Of a DNA stretch of 15,706 nucleotides, positions 6,376 to 13,618 are shown one piece after another; positions within the stretch are counted from its first letter, which is position 1, and each line of letters opens with the position of its first letter. Source of the DNA: CALISC01 sp963545195 (GTDB lineage: Bacteria > Bacillota_I > Bacilli_A > Acholeplasmatales > Acholeplasmataceae); the NCBI GenBank assembly GCA_963545195.1, contig CAUUIA010000014.1, forward strand, positions 1-15,706. Direction: 5' to 3'. A program made the translations under genes and the position numbers. Under the pieces are notes generated by a model that saw only the letters and a program-made list of their open reading frames with translations, did not search any database and was not told where the DNA came from.

Positions 6376-8706
6376 ATGAAAATATCTGAACATACATTAA
6401 GTAAATTCATAGAAGTCAAAAAAAGCCAAGACCTTGGCAAAATAATTAATGGCTATATTTGTGAGGCAGAACAAGTTATAAGTTCGCTTGCTCAGCCTAC
6501 TTTGGTATGTGGTCATGTTTTGACATGCGAAGCTCATCCTGATTCTGATCATCTACACATTACCACAGTAGATGTTGGAACTGAAGTTTTAGACATAGTT
6601 TGTGGTGCTAAAAATATTGCAAAAGGACAAAATGTCATTGTTGCCAAAGTAGGCACTACACTTCCTGGTGATTTTCAAATCAAAGCAGCAAAAGTTCGTG
6701 GTGTTCAGTCTAATGGTATGATTTGTTCTCTTAGCGAACTTGGTCTGAAAAATATTCCAAATGAATATAAAGACGGTATATACGTGTTTACTAATATTGT
6801 CAAACCAGGAGAATGTGCGGCCAATGCTTTAATGTTCGCAGACAATGTTTATAACTTAGAACTGACTCCTGACAGAGGTGACCTGCTTTCTTACTATGGA
6901 TTTGCAAAAGACCTTTCTGCAGTTACTGGAAATAACTTTATTTTTAAAACTCCAGAAAGCATAAAATCAGATTTTAAAAACCAATACGAAATCAATGTAG
7001 ACAATACTTTAGCGCCTGCCTACGCGCTTACTCAGGCTAAAGTAGTGGTTAAACCATCTCCTTGGTTTATTCAGGCAGAGTTAATCAAACAAGGAATTGA
7101 ACCTAAAAACAATATTGTAGATATATCTAATTATGTGATGTATCTACTTGGTACTCCTAACCATATTTTTGACGCAAAGTGCGTTATTGGAAATAAAGTT
7201 TCAGTTGAGGCTCTTTCAAAACTAGAAACCTTTACTGCACTTGATGGAAACAAATATGAACTTAACGCTAGAGACTTAGTTATTAAAGACAGCAATAAAA
7301 CCATCGCACTTGCAGGAATTATCGGCTCTGAAGACAGTAAAATCACTGAGCACACAACTGATGTAATTATTGAAAATGCGATTTTTTTAAACACCGCTGT
7401 ATTTGAAACTCAAAAGCGTTTAAGTTTAAAAACAGAAGCATCAGACCGTTTTTCAAAAGGTGTATCATTTGAATTATTTCAAAAGGGATATCTTCTTTTA
7501 ATCGAGTTGCTTAAAAAATACGCAGATGCCGAAATTTCTAACCAATTATACTCAGGTATTACTAAATCACCAAAACACACTTTTGAATTTAACTTTAAAA
7601 AATTAAAGAAAATAAGTGGGCATACATATAAAGAAAAAGAGGTTATTGAAACTATATCAAAACTTGGATATTCGCCTATTAAGGCTCTTGAAGACAATTT
7701 ATACACTCTTTCTCAAAGACCACATATTTTTGAAAAAGAAACAGAGTTAGACGCGATTGACAATGTCATTAGAGTTAGCGGTCTGAACTCAATTAAACCA
7801 AAACCTCTTACTCAACTAGGCGTGGCAAATCAACACATTAACTTCAAAGTTGCTGAAAAAATTAGACAAGAATTAGTTCCACTTGGTTTTTTGGAAAACA
7901 TTAACTATACTCTACTTTCTGAAAAAGAAGATTCAGAATTTTCTTTAGTTTCTGGAAAAGTTAAAGTTAGAAATCCAATTACTGAAAACCATTTAGTAAT
8001 GCGCACTAACTTACTTGCAGGACTTAAAAAAAGTTTTCAATATAATTTAAACCGCAAAGTTGATAATTTTAACATCTTTGAAGTTGGCAAAATTTTTAAT
8101 GGGTTCACAGAAGAACTTCACTGTGCAGCAATTATTAGCAGTAATTTTGCGTACTCTAATTTAGTAGAAGAAAACAAGAAAGTTGACTTTTACTTAGTTA
8201 AAACTCTCTTAAATAAACTGCTTTATAATTTTAGTATTTCGCCTAGTTACGCAATTTCAACTTATGAGTTCTTTCATCCTTACAGACAGGCAAATATTTT
8301 ATATCAAGACAAAATTATTGGATATATTGGTGAAATTGAGTTTAATAAAAAGAAAACTATAGCGTTTAATTTAAACTTAGAATTACTTAAACTAACTAAA
8401 GAAACTCCAAAATATGAACGCATTTCTGCTTTCCCTAGGGTTGAAAGAGACTTGGCGCTAGTTGCAAGTGTTGACACTTCTTATCAAAAAATAGTTACCT
8501 TAATTAAACAAACCGCACGCAAAACCTTAAAAGAAATCACCTTATTTGATATCTTTAAAAATCCCGAAACTCCTAACCTTGTTTCATATGCTTTTCACTT
8601 AGTGTTTGAAAATACCGAAAAACAAATTGAGATGCAAGATATTGAAAAAACTATTAAGTCAATTTTAAACCGCCTGGCTTTTGAGCTGAAGGTAACACTA
8701 CGTTGA
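6376..8706 (+). CDS. pheT: Phenylalanine--tRNA ligase beta subunit
   Basis: A 776-residue partner of PheS, carrying tRNA binding and editing functions. Domains in order: N-terminal B1; an EMAP-type OB tRNA-binding domain at about 40-150 (including AHPDSDHLHITTVDVG and VRGVQSNGMICSLSELGL); the B3/B4 editing region at about 205-365; the B5 domain at about 400-470; a catalytic-like core; and the C-terminal ferredoxin-fold anticodon-binding domain at about 683-775, beginning FPRVERDLALV. Length is close to the usual 790-800. AGGT at 6363-6366 stands 9 bases before ATG. The TGA stop overlaps the TTG start of rlmN (shared TTGA), a strong sign of translational coupling. Confidence 0.96.
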   Translation: MKISEHTLSKFIEVKKSQDLGKIINGYICEAEQVISSLAQPTLVCGHVLTCEAHPDSDHLHITTVDVGTEVLDIVCGAKNIAKGQNVIVAKVGTTLPGDFQIKAAKVRGVQSNGMICSLSELGLKNIPNEYKDGIYVFTNIVKPGECAANALMFADNVYNLELTPDRGDLLSYYGFAKDLSAVTGNNFIFKTPESIKSDFKNQYEINVDNTLAPAYALTQAKVVVKPSPWFIQAELIKQGIEPKNNIVDISNYVMYLLGTPNHIFDAKCVIGNKVSVEALSKLETFTALDGNKYELNARDLVIKDSNKTIALAGIIGSEDSKITEHTTDVIIENAIFLNTAVFETQKRLSLKTEASDRFSKGVSFELFQKGYLLLIELLKKYADAEISNQLYSGITKSPKHTFEFNFKKLKKISGHTYKEKEVIETISKLGYSPIKALEDNLYTLSQRPHIFEKETELDAIDNVIRVSGLNSIKPKPLTQLGVANQHINFKVAEKIRQELVPLGFLENINYTLLSEKEDSEFSLVSGKVKVRNPITENHLVMRTNLLAGLKKSFQYNLNRKVDNFNIFEVGKIFNGFTEELHCAAIISSNFAYSNLVEENKKVDFYLVKTLLNKLLYNFSISPSYAISTYEFFHPYRQANILYQDKIIGYIGEIEFNKKKTIAFNLNLELLKLTKETPKYERISAFPRVERDLALVASVDTSYQKIVTLIKQTARKTLKEITLFDIFKNPETPNLVSYAFHLVFENTEKQIEMQDIEKTIKSILNRLAFELKVTLR

Positions 8707-9764
8707 AAGAACAAATATATTCCTACAATTTCGCCCAGTTAACAGATTATCTGGTAGATAAAGGATTTAAAAAATTTAAAGCAGAACAAATTTTTAACTG
8801 GCTGTATGCAAAAGAAAAAAAGTCTTTTCAAGAGATGAGAAATCTTTCAAAAAACTTCATTTCTTTTTTGGGTGAGAACTTTGAAATAACATTACCTACC
8901 TTAGTAATTCAAAACAAATCAAAAGATGGCACAGAAAAGTTTCTATATGCTCTTTCAGATGGCGCTTTAATTGAGTGTGTTTTGATGCACCACGATTACG
9001 GACTTTCGCTGTGTGTAACTACTCAGGTTGGCTGTTCAATCGGTTGCAGTTTCTGCGCAAGCGGGATACTTAAGAAAAAACGCGATTTGACTACCGCAGA
9101 GATTGTTGGTCAAGTTATGAAAACTCAAGAAATTAAACAATGTAAAATAAACTCAGTCGTAATTATGGGGATTGGCGAACCTTTTGATAATTTCGCAAAT
9201 GTGATGACTTTCATTGATATCTTAAACTATCCAAAAGGTCTAAATATTGGTCAACGCAGAATAACTGTCTCAACATCTGGTTTAGTTCCGAAAATCAAAT
9301 CATTTGCTGACCGTAATCTGCAAGTTAACCTAGCGCTTTCTTTCCACGCTCCGTTTGATGACCTTAGAAGTCAGATTATGAAAATAAACACGATTTTTCC
9401 CATATCTAAGTTAATCGAGGCTCTAGATTACTACTTAGTAAAGACCAATCGTCGTGTTACAATTGAGTATATTTTAATCAATGAACTGACAGACACTGTA
9501 GAGTGCGCTAAAGAACTAGTTAAATTATTTAAATCAAGAAACGTATACATTAACTTAATTCCTTACAACGAAGTTAAAGAGGTTGCTTATAAGCGCTCAA
9601 CTCCAGAACGCCAAAAAGCCTTCTTTAATGTTCTTAAAAATGCAGATATGGATGCAATTTTAAGAAAAGAACAAGGCCACGACATTAACGCTGCCTGTGG
9701 GCAGTTAAGGTCAGAAGTCTTGAAAAAACACGAGCATAAAGATGGATGCACTTGTAATTCGTAA
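8703..9764 (+). CDS. rlmN: Dual-specificity 23S rRNA/tRNA adenine-C2 methyltransferase RlmN
   Basis: Radical SAM enzyme of 353 residues that methylates C2 of A2503 in 23S rRNA and of A37 in some tRNAs. It binds a 4Fe-4S cluster through CSIGCSFC (Cys111, Cys115, Cys118). GIGEP is at 156-160 and RRITVSTSG at 185-193. The methyl-carrying cysteine is Cys332 in AACGQL. The start is TTG at 8703, overlapping the pheT stop, supported by GAAGGT (8688-8693) and by the absence of a better start. The C-terminus carries an extra Cys pair (DGCTC), whose role is unknown. The end overlaps rsgA by 23 bases. In Bacillus-like genomes rlmN is followed by prpC-prkC-rsgA-rpe; here it joins rsgA directly. Confidence 0.96.
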   Translation: MKEQIYSYNFAQLTDYLVDKGFKKFKAEQIFNWLYAKEKKSFQEMRNLSKNFISFLGENFEITLPTLVIQNKSKDGTEKFLYALSDGALIECVLMHHDYGLSLCVTTQVGCSIGCSFCASGILKKKRDLTTAEIVGQVMKTQEIKQCKINSVVIMGIGEPFDNFANVMTFIDILNYPKGLNIGQRRITVSTSGLVPKIKSFADRNLQVNLALSFHAPFDDLRSQIMKINTIFPISKLIEALDYYLVKTNRRVTIEYILINELTDTVECAKELVKLFKSRNVYINLIPYNEVKEVAYKRSTPERQKAFFNVLKNADMDAILRKEQGHDINAACGQLRSEVLKKHEHKDGCTCNS

Positions 9765-10686
9765 AGATACTTCATTTTATAAAGTCGCCTTGTTAAACCA
9801 AGAAAATATAATTGTTGATGCTATCGTTGCTGGTAAAAACAGATTTGTAAAAACCAATTCTGTTAAAACAAATTTCTTAAATTTATCGGATAAGAAAGAA
9901 ATTCAGTTTTTAAAACAAACTCCAAAAATCGGCGATATTGTTGAACTCAAAGATTTCCAAGGTCAATATATAATTGAAAAAATCAAACCGAGAAAAAATG
10001 AATTTGTCAGACCAGACTGCGCAAATATTGACCAACTTATCTTAGTGTTTTCAGTCGCTGACCCTGAATTTTCTTTTATGCTTCTAGATAATTTTTTGTT
10101 AATTTGTGCAAGAAAACAAATTAAGCCAATTTTGGTTTTAACCAAAATTGAAATAGATAACTCAAAAACTAAAAAAGTATTAACAGACCTTCAGTACTAC
10201 AAAAAGTATCTTGACTTAAAAGTTTTCACAGTGGACAACAACAATTTTAGTTTTGACAACTTTGACATTTTTAAGAATAAAGTCACTATACTAACTGGCC
10301 AAACTGGAGTGGGTAAATCTTCTTTTTTAAATAACTTGATTCCTGAAATTAATCAAAAAACTGGTGAAACTTCAAAAGCACTTGGCCGAGGTAAACATAC
10401 AACCAGAAACTCAGAACTTTTTAGTTATATGCAAGGATACATTGGCGACACTCCTGGATTTTCTTTACTTAACTCAGGAATAATTTTAGAAACCGAGTTA
10501 AAAAAATACTACCCTGATTTTAATTTATTTAGTCAAGATTGCAAGTTTAAAAATAAATGCTTGCATTTAAACATTCAGGCAAAAGACTGCAAGGTGGTTG
10601 AACTTTACGAAACTAAAGTTATTGGTGTCCGTTATCTAAACTACCAAAAAATATACGCTCAAATTAAACAAAGGAGATTAAAATAA
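9742..10686 (+). CDS. rsgA: Ribosome small subunit-dependent GTPase A
   Basis: A circularly permuted GTPase of 314 residues that checks late maturation of the 30S subunit. An N-terminal OB fold (about 1-80) precedes the GTPase motifs in the permuted order G4-G1-G3. G4 is TKIE at 134-137, P-loop GQTGVGKSS at 186-194 and DTPGF at 236-240. Switch I region residues KALGRGKHTTR (212-222) are characteristic of the family. The C-terminal zinc knuckle uses Cys267, Cys273, His275 and Cys283. G4 has Glu where NKxD/TKxD is usual, a conservative but unusual change. The ATG lies inside the end of rlmN (23-base overlap) with only a weak ribosome site, so coupling to rlmN translation is likely. Its TAA stop is two bases before rpe. 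Confidence 0.95.
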   Translation: MDALVIRKDTSFYKVALLNQENIIVDAIVAGKNRFVKTNSVKTNFLNLSDKKEIQFLKQTPKIGDIVELKDFQGQYIIEKIKPRKNEFVRPDCANIDQLILVFSVADPEFSFMLLDNFLLICARKQIKPILVLTKIEIDNSKTKKVLTDLQYYKKYLDLKVFTVDNNNFSFDNFDIFKNKVTILTGQTGVGKSSFLNNLIPEINQKTGETSKALGRGKHTTRNSELFSYMQGYIGDTPGFSLLNSGIILETELKKYYPDFNLFSQDCKFKNKCLHLNIQAKDCKVVELYETKVIGVRYLNYQKIYAQIKQRRLK

Positions 10687-10688
10687 AA

Positions 10689-11321
10689 ATGAAAGTTGCC
10701 CCATCAATTTTAACTGCCGATTTTTTGCATTTAAAACAAGAACTCAAATCAATTGAAACCGCAGACCGTTTCCATATTGACATAATGGACGGAAACTTTG
10801 TGCCAAACATTTCCTTTGGACCTTACATCACTAAACTTACAAACGGTTCAACCAATGTTCCACTAGACATTCACCTAATGGTTGACTGGCCTGACTTTTG
10901 GATTGATAAGTTTAATTTAAGCAATACCTACAATATTACTTTTCACTTTGAGGCTAAAAGCGATATTTTAAAAACCATTGCTAAAATCAAAGAGACTGGC
11001 AAAAGAGTAGGAATTTCTATTAAACCCAAAACTGAGGTTAAAGAAATTCACACACTGCTTAAAGAAATTGACTTAGTTCTTGTGATGTCTGTTGAACCTG
11101 GTTTTGGTGGACAAAAGTTTATAGAAAGTGCACTTGGCAAAATTAAGGAACTAAAAACATATCGCGAAAAACACGAACTTAACTTTGAAATTGAAGTAGA
11201 TGGCGGAGTTGATTCAACAAACATTGAAAAAATCAAAGAAGCAGGCGCGGATATTGTGGTAGCAGGTAGTTTTATTTTTAATCAAACAGATCGCAAAGCA
11301 GCAATTAACTCTTTAAAATAA
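10689..11321 (+). CDS. rpe: Ribulose-phosphate 3-epimerase
   Basis: A TIM-barrel enzyme of 210 residues that interconverts ribulose 5-phosphate and xylulose 5-phosphate in the pentose phosphate pathway. Family motifs: VAPSILTADF (3-12), FHIDIMDGNFVPN (28-40) with metal ligand His29 and catalytic Asp31, LDIHLMV (59-65) with His62, SVEPGFGGQKF (134-144), and VDGGV (170-174) with the second acid Asp171. A phosphate-binding turn is at VAGSFIF (191-197). AAGGAGA (10671-10677) lies within the last codons of rsgA. It is the last gene of the operon; a separate promoter for rpsU begins 14 bases later and no terminator hairpin was found between them, so part of the message may continue. The length is close to the usual 215-220. 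Confidence 0.97.
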   Translation: MKVAPSILTADFLHLKQELKSIETADRFHIDIMDGNFVPNISFGPYITKLTNGSTNVPLDIHLMVDWPDFWIDKFNLSNTYNITFHFEAKSDILKTIAKIKETGKRVGISIKPKTEVKEIHTLLKEIDLVLVMSVEPGFGGQKFIESALGKIKELKTYREKHELNFEIEVDGGVDSTNIEKIKEAGADIVVAGSFIFNQTDRKAAINSLK

Positions 11322-11334
11322 CTAATTAAATCAA

Positions 11335-11363
11335 TTGTCTTGTTTTCGCTATTGTGTTATACT
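11335..11363 (+). promoter_or_regulatory. Promoter of rpsU (extended -10)
   Basis: TTGTCT (11335-11340), a 17-base spacer, and TATACT (11358-11363) preceded by TGT, which is the TGn extension. This is the best-formed promoter in the window and fits a highly expressed ribosomal protein gene. Confidence 0.8.
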
Positions 11364-11386
11364 AATTAGGTATTTTTAGCAGAAAT

Positions 11387-11393
11387 GAGGTGA
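11387..11393 (+). promoter_or_regulatory. Shine-Dalgarno site that decides the TTG start of rpsU
   Basis: GAGGTGA ends five bases before TTG at 11399. No in-frame ATG exists near the start, and the protein from TTG matches the conserved S21 N-terminus, so TTG initiation is well supported. Confidence 0.85.
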
Positions 11394-11398
11394 TTTAG

Positions 11399-11584
11399 TT
11401 GGCTAAAATAGTTGTTAGAGAAAAAGAAACTCTTGAAGACGCACTACGTCGTTTCAAACGCGATGTTGCCAAAGCAGGAATTATCGCAGATGCTAGAAAA
11501 AAAGAATTTTACGTTAAACCATCTGAAGAACGCAAAGCACGCCTACGCGCAAATCGTCAAAAAGCAAGACGCGCATCTAGATAA
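11399..11584 (+). CDS. rpsU: 30S ribosomal protein S21 (bS21)
   Basis: A 61-residue, very basic protein of the 30S subunit near the mRNA exit side, where the anti-Shine-Dalgarno helix lies. Recognisable features are AKIVVREKETLEDALRRFKR at the N-terminus, the central KAGIIADARKKEFYVKPSE, and an Arg/Lys-rich tail ending ARRASR. Length is normal (57-70). It starts with TTG and has its own promoter and a strong terminator, so it is a short monocistronic unit between rpe and gltX. A second open frame on the same strand (11412-11594) is only a shadow of this gene. Confidence 0.96.
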   Translation: MAKIVVREKETLEDALRRFKRDVAKAGIIADARKKEFYVKPSEERKARLRANRQKARRASR

Positions 11585-11597
11585 GTTAATTTAGTTT

Positions 11598-11623
11598 AAA
11601 AAAGAGGTTTATACCTCTTTTTT
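11598..11623 (+). terminator. Rho-independent terminator of rpsU
   Basis: AAAAAAGAGGT (11598-11608) pairs perfectly with ACCTCTTTTTT (11613-11623) around a 4-base loop. The T-run closes the stem in the usual manner. Confidence 0.9.
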
Positions 11624-11655
11624 AATATATTGATAAATTAGCAAGGAGACTTAAT

Positions 11656-13329
11656 ATGCTGGAAAAATTAGAATTAGTTAAGTTAATATTTAAAGACGAG
11701 AAATTGTACACAATTGCTGAACTTGAAAAAATGTTTCCCAAAAGAAACTTAAAACCAGGTGCATTAGTGACTCGCTTCGCTCCATCTCCAACTGGTTTTT
11801 TACACACAGGCAGTTTATTTGCATCGCTAATTTCTTGGCGTTTTGCTAAGCAAACCGATGGTGTTTTTTACGTCAGACTAGAAGATACTGACACTAAAAG
11901 AGAAATTGCTGGAACTGGTGAACAAGTTTTAAAAGAACTTAAAGACTTTGGCATTGAACCAGACGAATCTTTTTTAAATTCAGGTGAATACGCACCTTAT
12001 ATTCAGTCAAAGCGAAAAATAATTTACGATTCAGTAATTGCTGAAATGATTAAAAAAGACTTAGCCTATCCTTGTTTTATGACACAAAGCGAGTTAAACG
12101 AGTTAAGAAAAGTCCAAGAGAAAAACAAACAAAATCCTGGTTATTATGGTGAGTTTGCACGAGACCGTTTTCTTACAGACAAAGAAGCTATTGCCAAAAT
12201 TAAGGCAGGCACTGACTTTGTTATTCGTTTTAAATCGCCCGGTGTCGCAAATAAAAAGGTTATGGTTCGCGATTTAATTCGCGGCGACTTAGAAATTCCT
12301 GAAAACATTCAAGACATCGTTATCATGAAAAACGATGGTCTGCCAACTTACCATTTTGCGCATTTAGTAGATGACCACTTTATGCACACCACTACAATTA
12401 CTAGAGGTGAAGAGTGGCTAAGCAGTCTACCTATTCACTTGCAACTTTTTGATACTCTTGGTTTTAGCCGTCCAGACTACGCACATTTGCCTGTGATTAT
12501 GAAAATAGATGAAAATAGGCAACGCCGTAAACTTTCTAAACGAAAAGACCCAGAGGCCGCAGTTTCTTACTTTCTTGAACTAGGATACCCACCACTTGCT
12601 TTTCTTGAATATTTGTTAACAATTGCTAACTCTAATTTTGAAGAGTGGCGAATTCAAAACCCAGATAAATATATTTTTGATTTCAACTTATCATTTGAAA
12701 AAATCAGTTTAGACGGAGCACTTTTTGACATTGAAAAAGTCAAATACTTCGCAAAAGAATACCTTGGAAACCTTTCAACTAAGCAGTTTTACGAAGAATC
12801 AGTTGCTTGGGCTAAAGTATACTCTAAAGAACTTTACGACTTTATTTCTAAGGACCCTGAATACTTCAAACAAATTATTTCAATTGAAAGAGAAACTGAA
12901 AAACCTCGTAAAGACTACGCAAGTTTTTCAGAAATTATCCCGTTGATTGGATTTATGGATGACTCTGTTTATTCTGCTAACTTAACTAAAGACTTAGTAT
13001 TTTCAGAGAAACTTACCGATGCTCAAGTTTTAGAAATTTTAAAACAATATGAGGCTAACGCAGATATTGTCAACCTTGCATCTGAAACTGAGTGGTTTGA
13101 GGCATTTAAAGCACTATTTTTAAAACTAAAATACGCTGCTAACAAAAAAGAATATAAAGCAAATTCTGAAAACTACATTGGAATGATTGCAGATGTTGCC
13201 GAAGTTTTAAGAGTTGCTTTGGCCTTAAAAAAATCTACTCCAAACTTTTATTTAATTCAAAAAAACATGGGGCCTGTCAGAATTAAACAAAGAATTTCTC
13301 AGGTTTTTGATATAATTAAAAACAGGTAA
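11656..13329 (+). CDS. gltX: Glutamate--tRNA ligase
   Basis: Class I aminoacyl-tRNA synthetase of 557 residues that loads glutamate on tRNA-Glu. The HIGH-type motif is PSPTGFLHTGSL (44-55; His50, Thr51, Gly52, Ser53) and the KMSKR-type motif is KLSKR (292-296). RLEDTDTKRE (74-83) and GEEWLSSLP (251-259) are also diagnostic. The usual N-terminus (VTRFAPSPTG) begins near residue 38, so there is a leader of about 37 residues with LAELEKMFPKR-like character, resembling the longer GluRS form seen in some Clostridia and relatives. The canonical GluRS zinc cysteines are absent. The C-terminal half (about 330-557) is helical anticodon-binding sequence. AAGGAGA (11643-11649) sets the ATG. The last codons also contain a promoter-like -10 box and the 5' arm of a hairpin, and a tRNA-Glu gene begins 15 bases after the stop. 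It may also misacylate tRNA-Gln, which cannot be judged here. Confidence 0.95.
   Translation: MLEKLELVKLIFKDEKLYTIAELEKMFPKRNLKPGALVTRFAPSPTGFLHTGSLFASLISWRFAKQTDGVFYVRLEDTDTKREIAGTGEQVLKELKDFGIEPDESFLNSGEYAPYIQSKRKIIYDSVIAEMIKKDLAYPCFMTQSELNELRKVQEKNKQNPGYYGEFARDRFLTDKEAIAKIKAGTDFVIRFKSPGVANKKVMVRDLIRGDLEIPENIQDIVIMKNDGLPTYHFAHLVDDHFMHTTTITRGEEWLSSLPIHLQLFDTLGFSRPDYAHLPVIMKIDENRQRRKLSKRKDPEAAVSYFLELGYPPLAFLEYLLTIANSNFEEWRIQNPDKYIFDFNLSFEKISLDGALFDIEKVKYFAKEYLGNLSTKQFYEESVAWAKVYSKELYDFISKDPEYFKQIISIERETEKPRKDYASFSEIIPLIGFMDDSVYSANLTKDLVFSEKLTDAQVLEILKQYEANADIVNLASETEWFEAFKALFLKLKYAANKKEYKANSENYIGMIADVAEVLRVALALKKSTPNFYLIQKNMGPVRIKQRISQVFDIIKNR
13308..13316 (+). promoter_or_regulatory. Extended -10 promoter for tRNA-Glu inside gltX
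   Basis: TGATATAAT is a perfect extended -10 (TGn-TATAAT) within the codons for FDI near the end of gltX. No good -35 is seen, which extended -10 promoters can tolerate. Transcription would begin near 13323, about 22 bases before the tRNA. Confidence 0.5.
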
Positions 13330-13343
13330 AAACCTGTTTTTAA
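13316..13343 (+). terminator. Hairpin overlapping the gltX stop codon
   Basis: AAAAACAGGT (13318-13327) pairs with ACCTGTTTTT (13332-13341), extendable by two A-T pairs, and the TAA stop lies at the edge of the 4-base loop. It may terminate gltX mRNA or mark its 3' end before the tRNA. The T-run belongs to the stem, so it may be leaky. Confidence 0.6.
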
Positions 13344-13344
13344 T

Positions 13345-13420
13345 GGCCGCTTGGAGAAACGGTTAACTCATATGCCCCTCACGCATACATCCACGGGTTC
13401 GAATCCCGTAGCGGTCACCA
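13345..13420 (+). tRNA. tRNA-Glu (anticodon CUC)
   Basis: Full cloverleaf of 76 bases with an encoded CCA. The acceptor stem is GGCCGCT (13345-13351) with AGCGGTC (13410-13416), containing one G-T pair, discriminator A. The D stem is GAG/CTC with GG in the loop, as in other bacterial tRNA-Glu. The anticodon stem is TATGC (13371-13375) with GCATA (13383-13387), and the loop is CCCTCAC with CTC at 13378-13380. The T arm is ACGGG-TTCGAAT-CCCGT (13393-13409). Position 33 is C (13377) where T is almost universal. The overall sequence resembles Gram-positive tRNA-Glu. It lies directly after gltX, the gene for its synthetase. Confidence 0.9.
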
Positions 13421-13429
13421 AATGTATTT

Positions 13430-13456
13430 AAACCCCGTTTTACGGGGTTTTATTTT
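13430..13456 (+). terminator. Rho-independent terminator after tRNA-Glu
   Basis: AAACCCCGT (13430-13438) pairs perfectly with ACGGGGTTT (13442-13450) over a 3-base T loop, followed by TATTTT. It is GC-rich for this genome and very likely ends the tRNA transcript. Confidence 0.9.
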
Positions 13457-13482
13457 AGTACGCTAAGTCTTTAGTGTGTAAT

Positions 13483-13518
13483 TTATGTGAAACAAAAGTA
13501 ATAAAATGTTTCACATAA
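13483..13518. repeat. Inverted repeat upstream of a 17-codon frame
   Basis: TTATGTGAAAC (13483-13493) and GTTTCACATAA (13508-13518) are perfect 11-base inverted copies with a 14-base AT-rich spacer. The right arm runs into the AAGGAG of the following small frame. It could be a pair of operator half-sites for an autoregulator or an RNA hairpin next to a ribosome site. Confidence 0.75.
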
Positions 13519-13527
13519 GGAGCCGTA

Positions 13528-13581
13528 ATGTATACTGTAAGAATTATTAAACAAGCCAGAAAAAACACAAAAGCTACATAA
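13528..13581 (+). CDS. Possible 17-residue peptide or truncated gene start
   Basis: The frame ATG to TAA encodes MYTVRIIKQARKNTKAT, a basic peptide. AAGGAG (13517-13522) stands five bases before ATG, a good ribosome site. The pattern YTVRI-KQARK resembles the N-terminus of RelE/ParE-type toxins and, less closely, the first helix of Xre-type regulators, so it may be a remnant whose remainder has been lost. The sequence after the stop does not restore an obvious family member in another frame. It may equally be a real small peptide or chance. Function unknown. Confidence 0.35.
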   Translation: MYTVRIIKQARKNTKAT

Positions 13582-13618
13582 CTAAGATACTTTTTTCATT
13601 TAGACCAACGGATTTTGC

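Noticed and set aside
11412..11594. 60-codon frame overlapping rpsU
   Set aside because: Out-of-frame shadow of the clear S21 gene.
12725..12946. 73-codon plus-strand frame within gltX
   Set aside because: Out-of-frame shadow in the conserved GltX coding sequence, low-complexity and with no motif.
13393..13420. tRNA 3' end as a phage attachment site
   Set aside because: No second copy of the T-arm/CCA segment and no integrase gene is seen in the remaining window.
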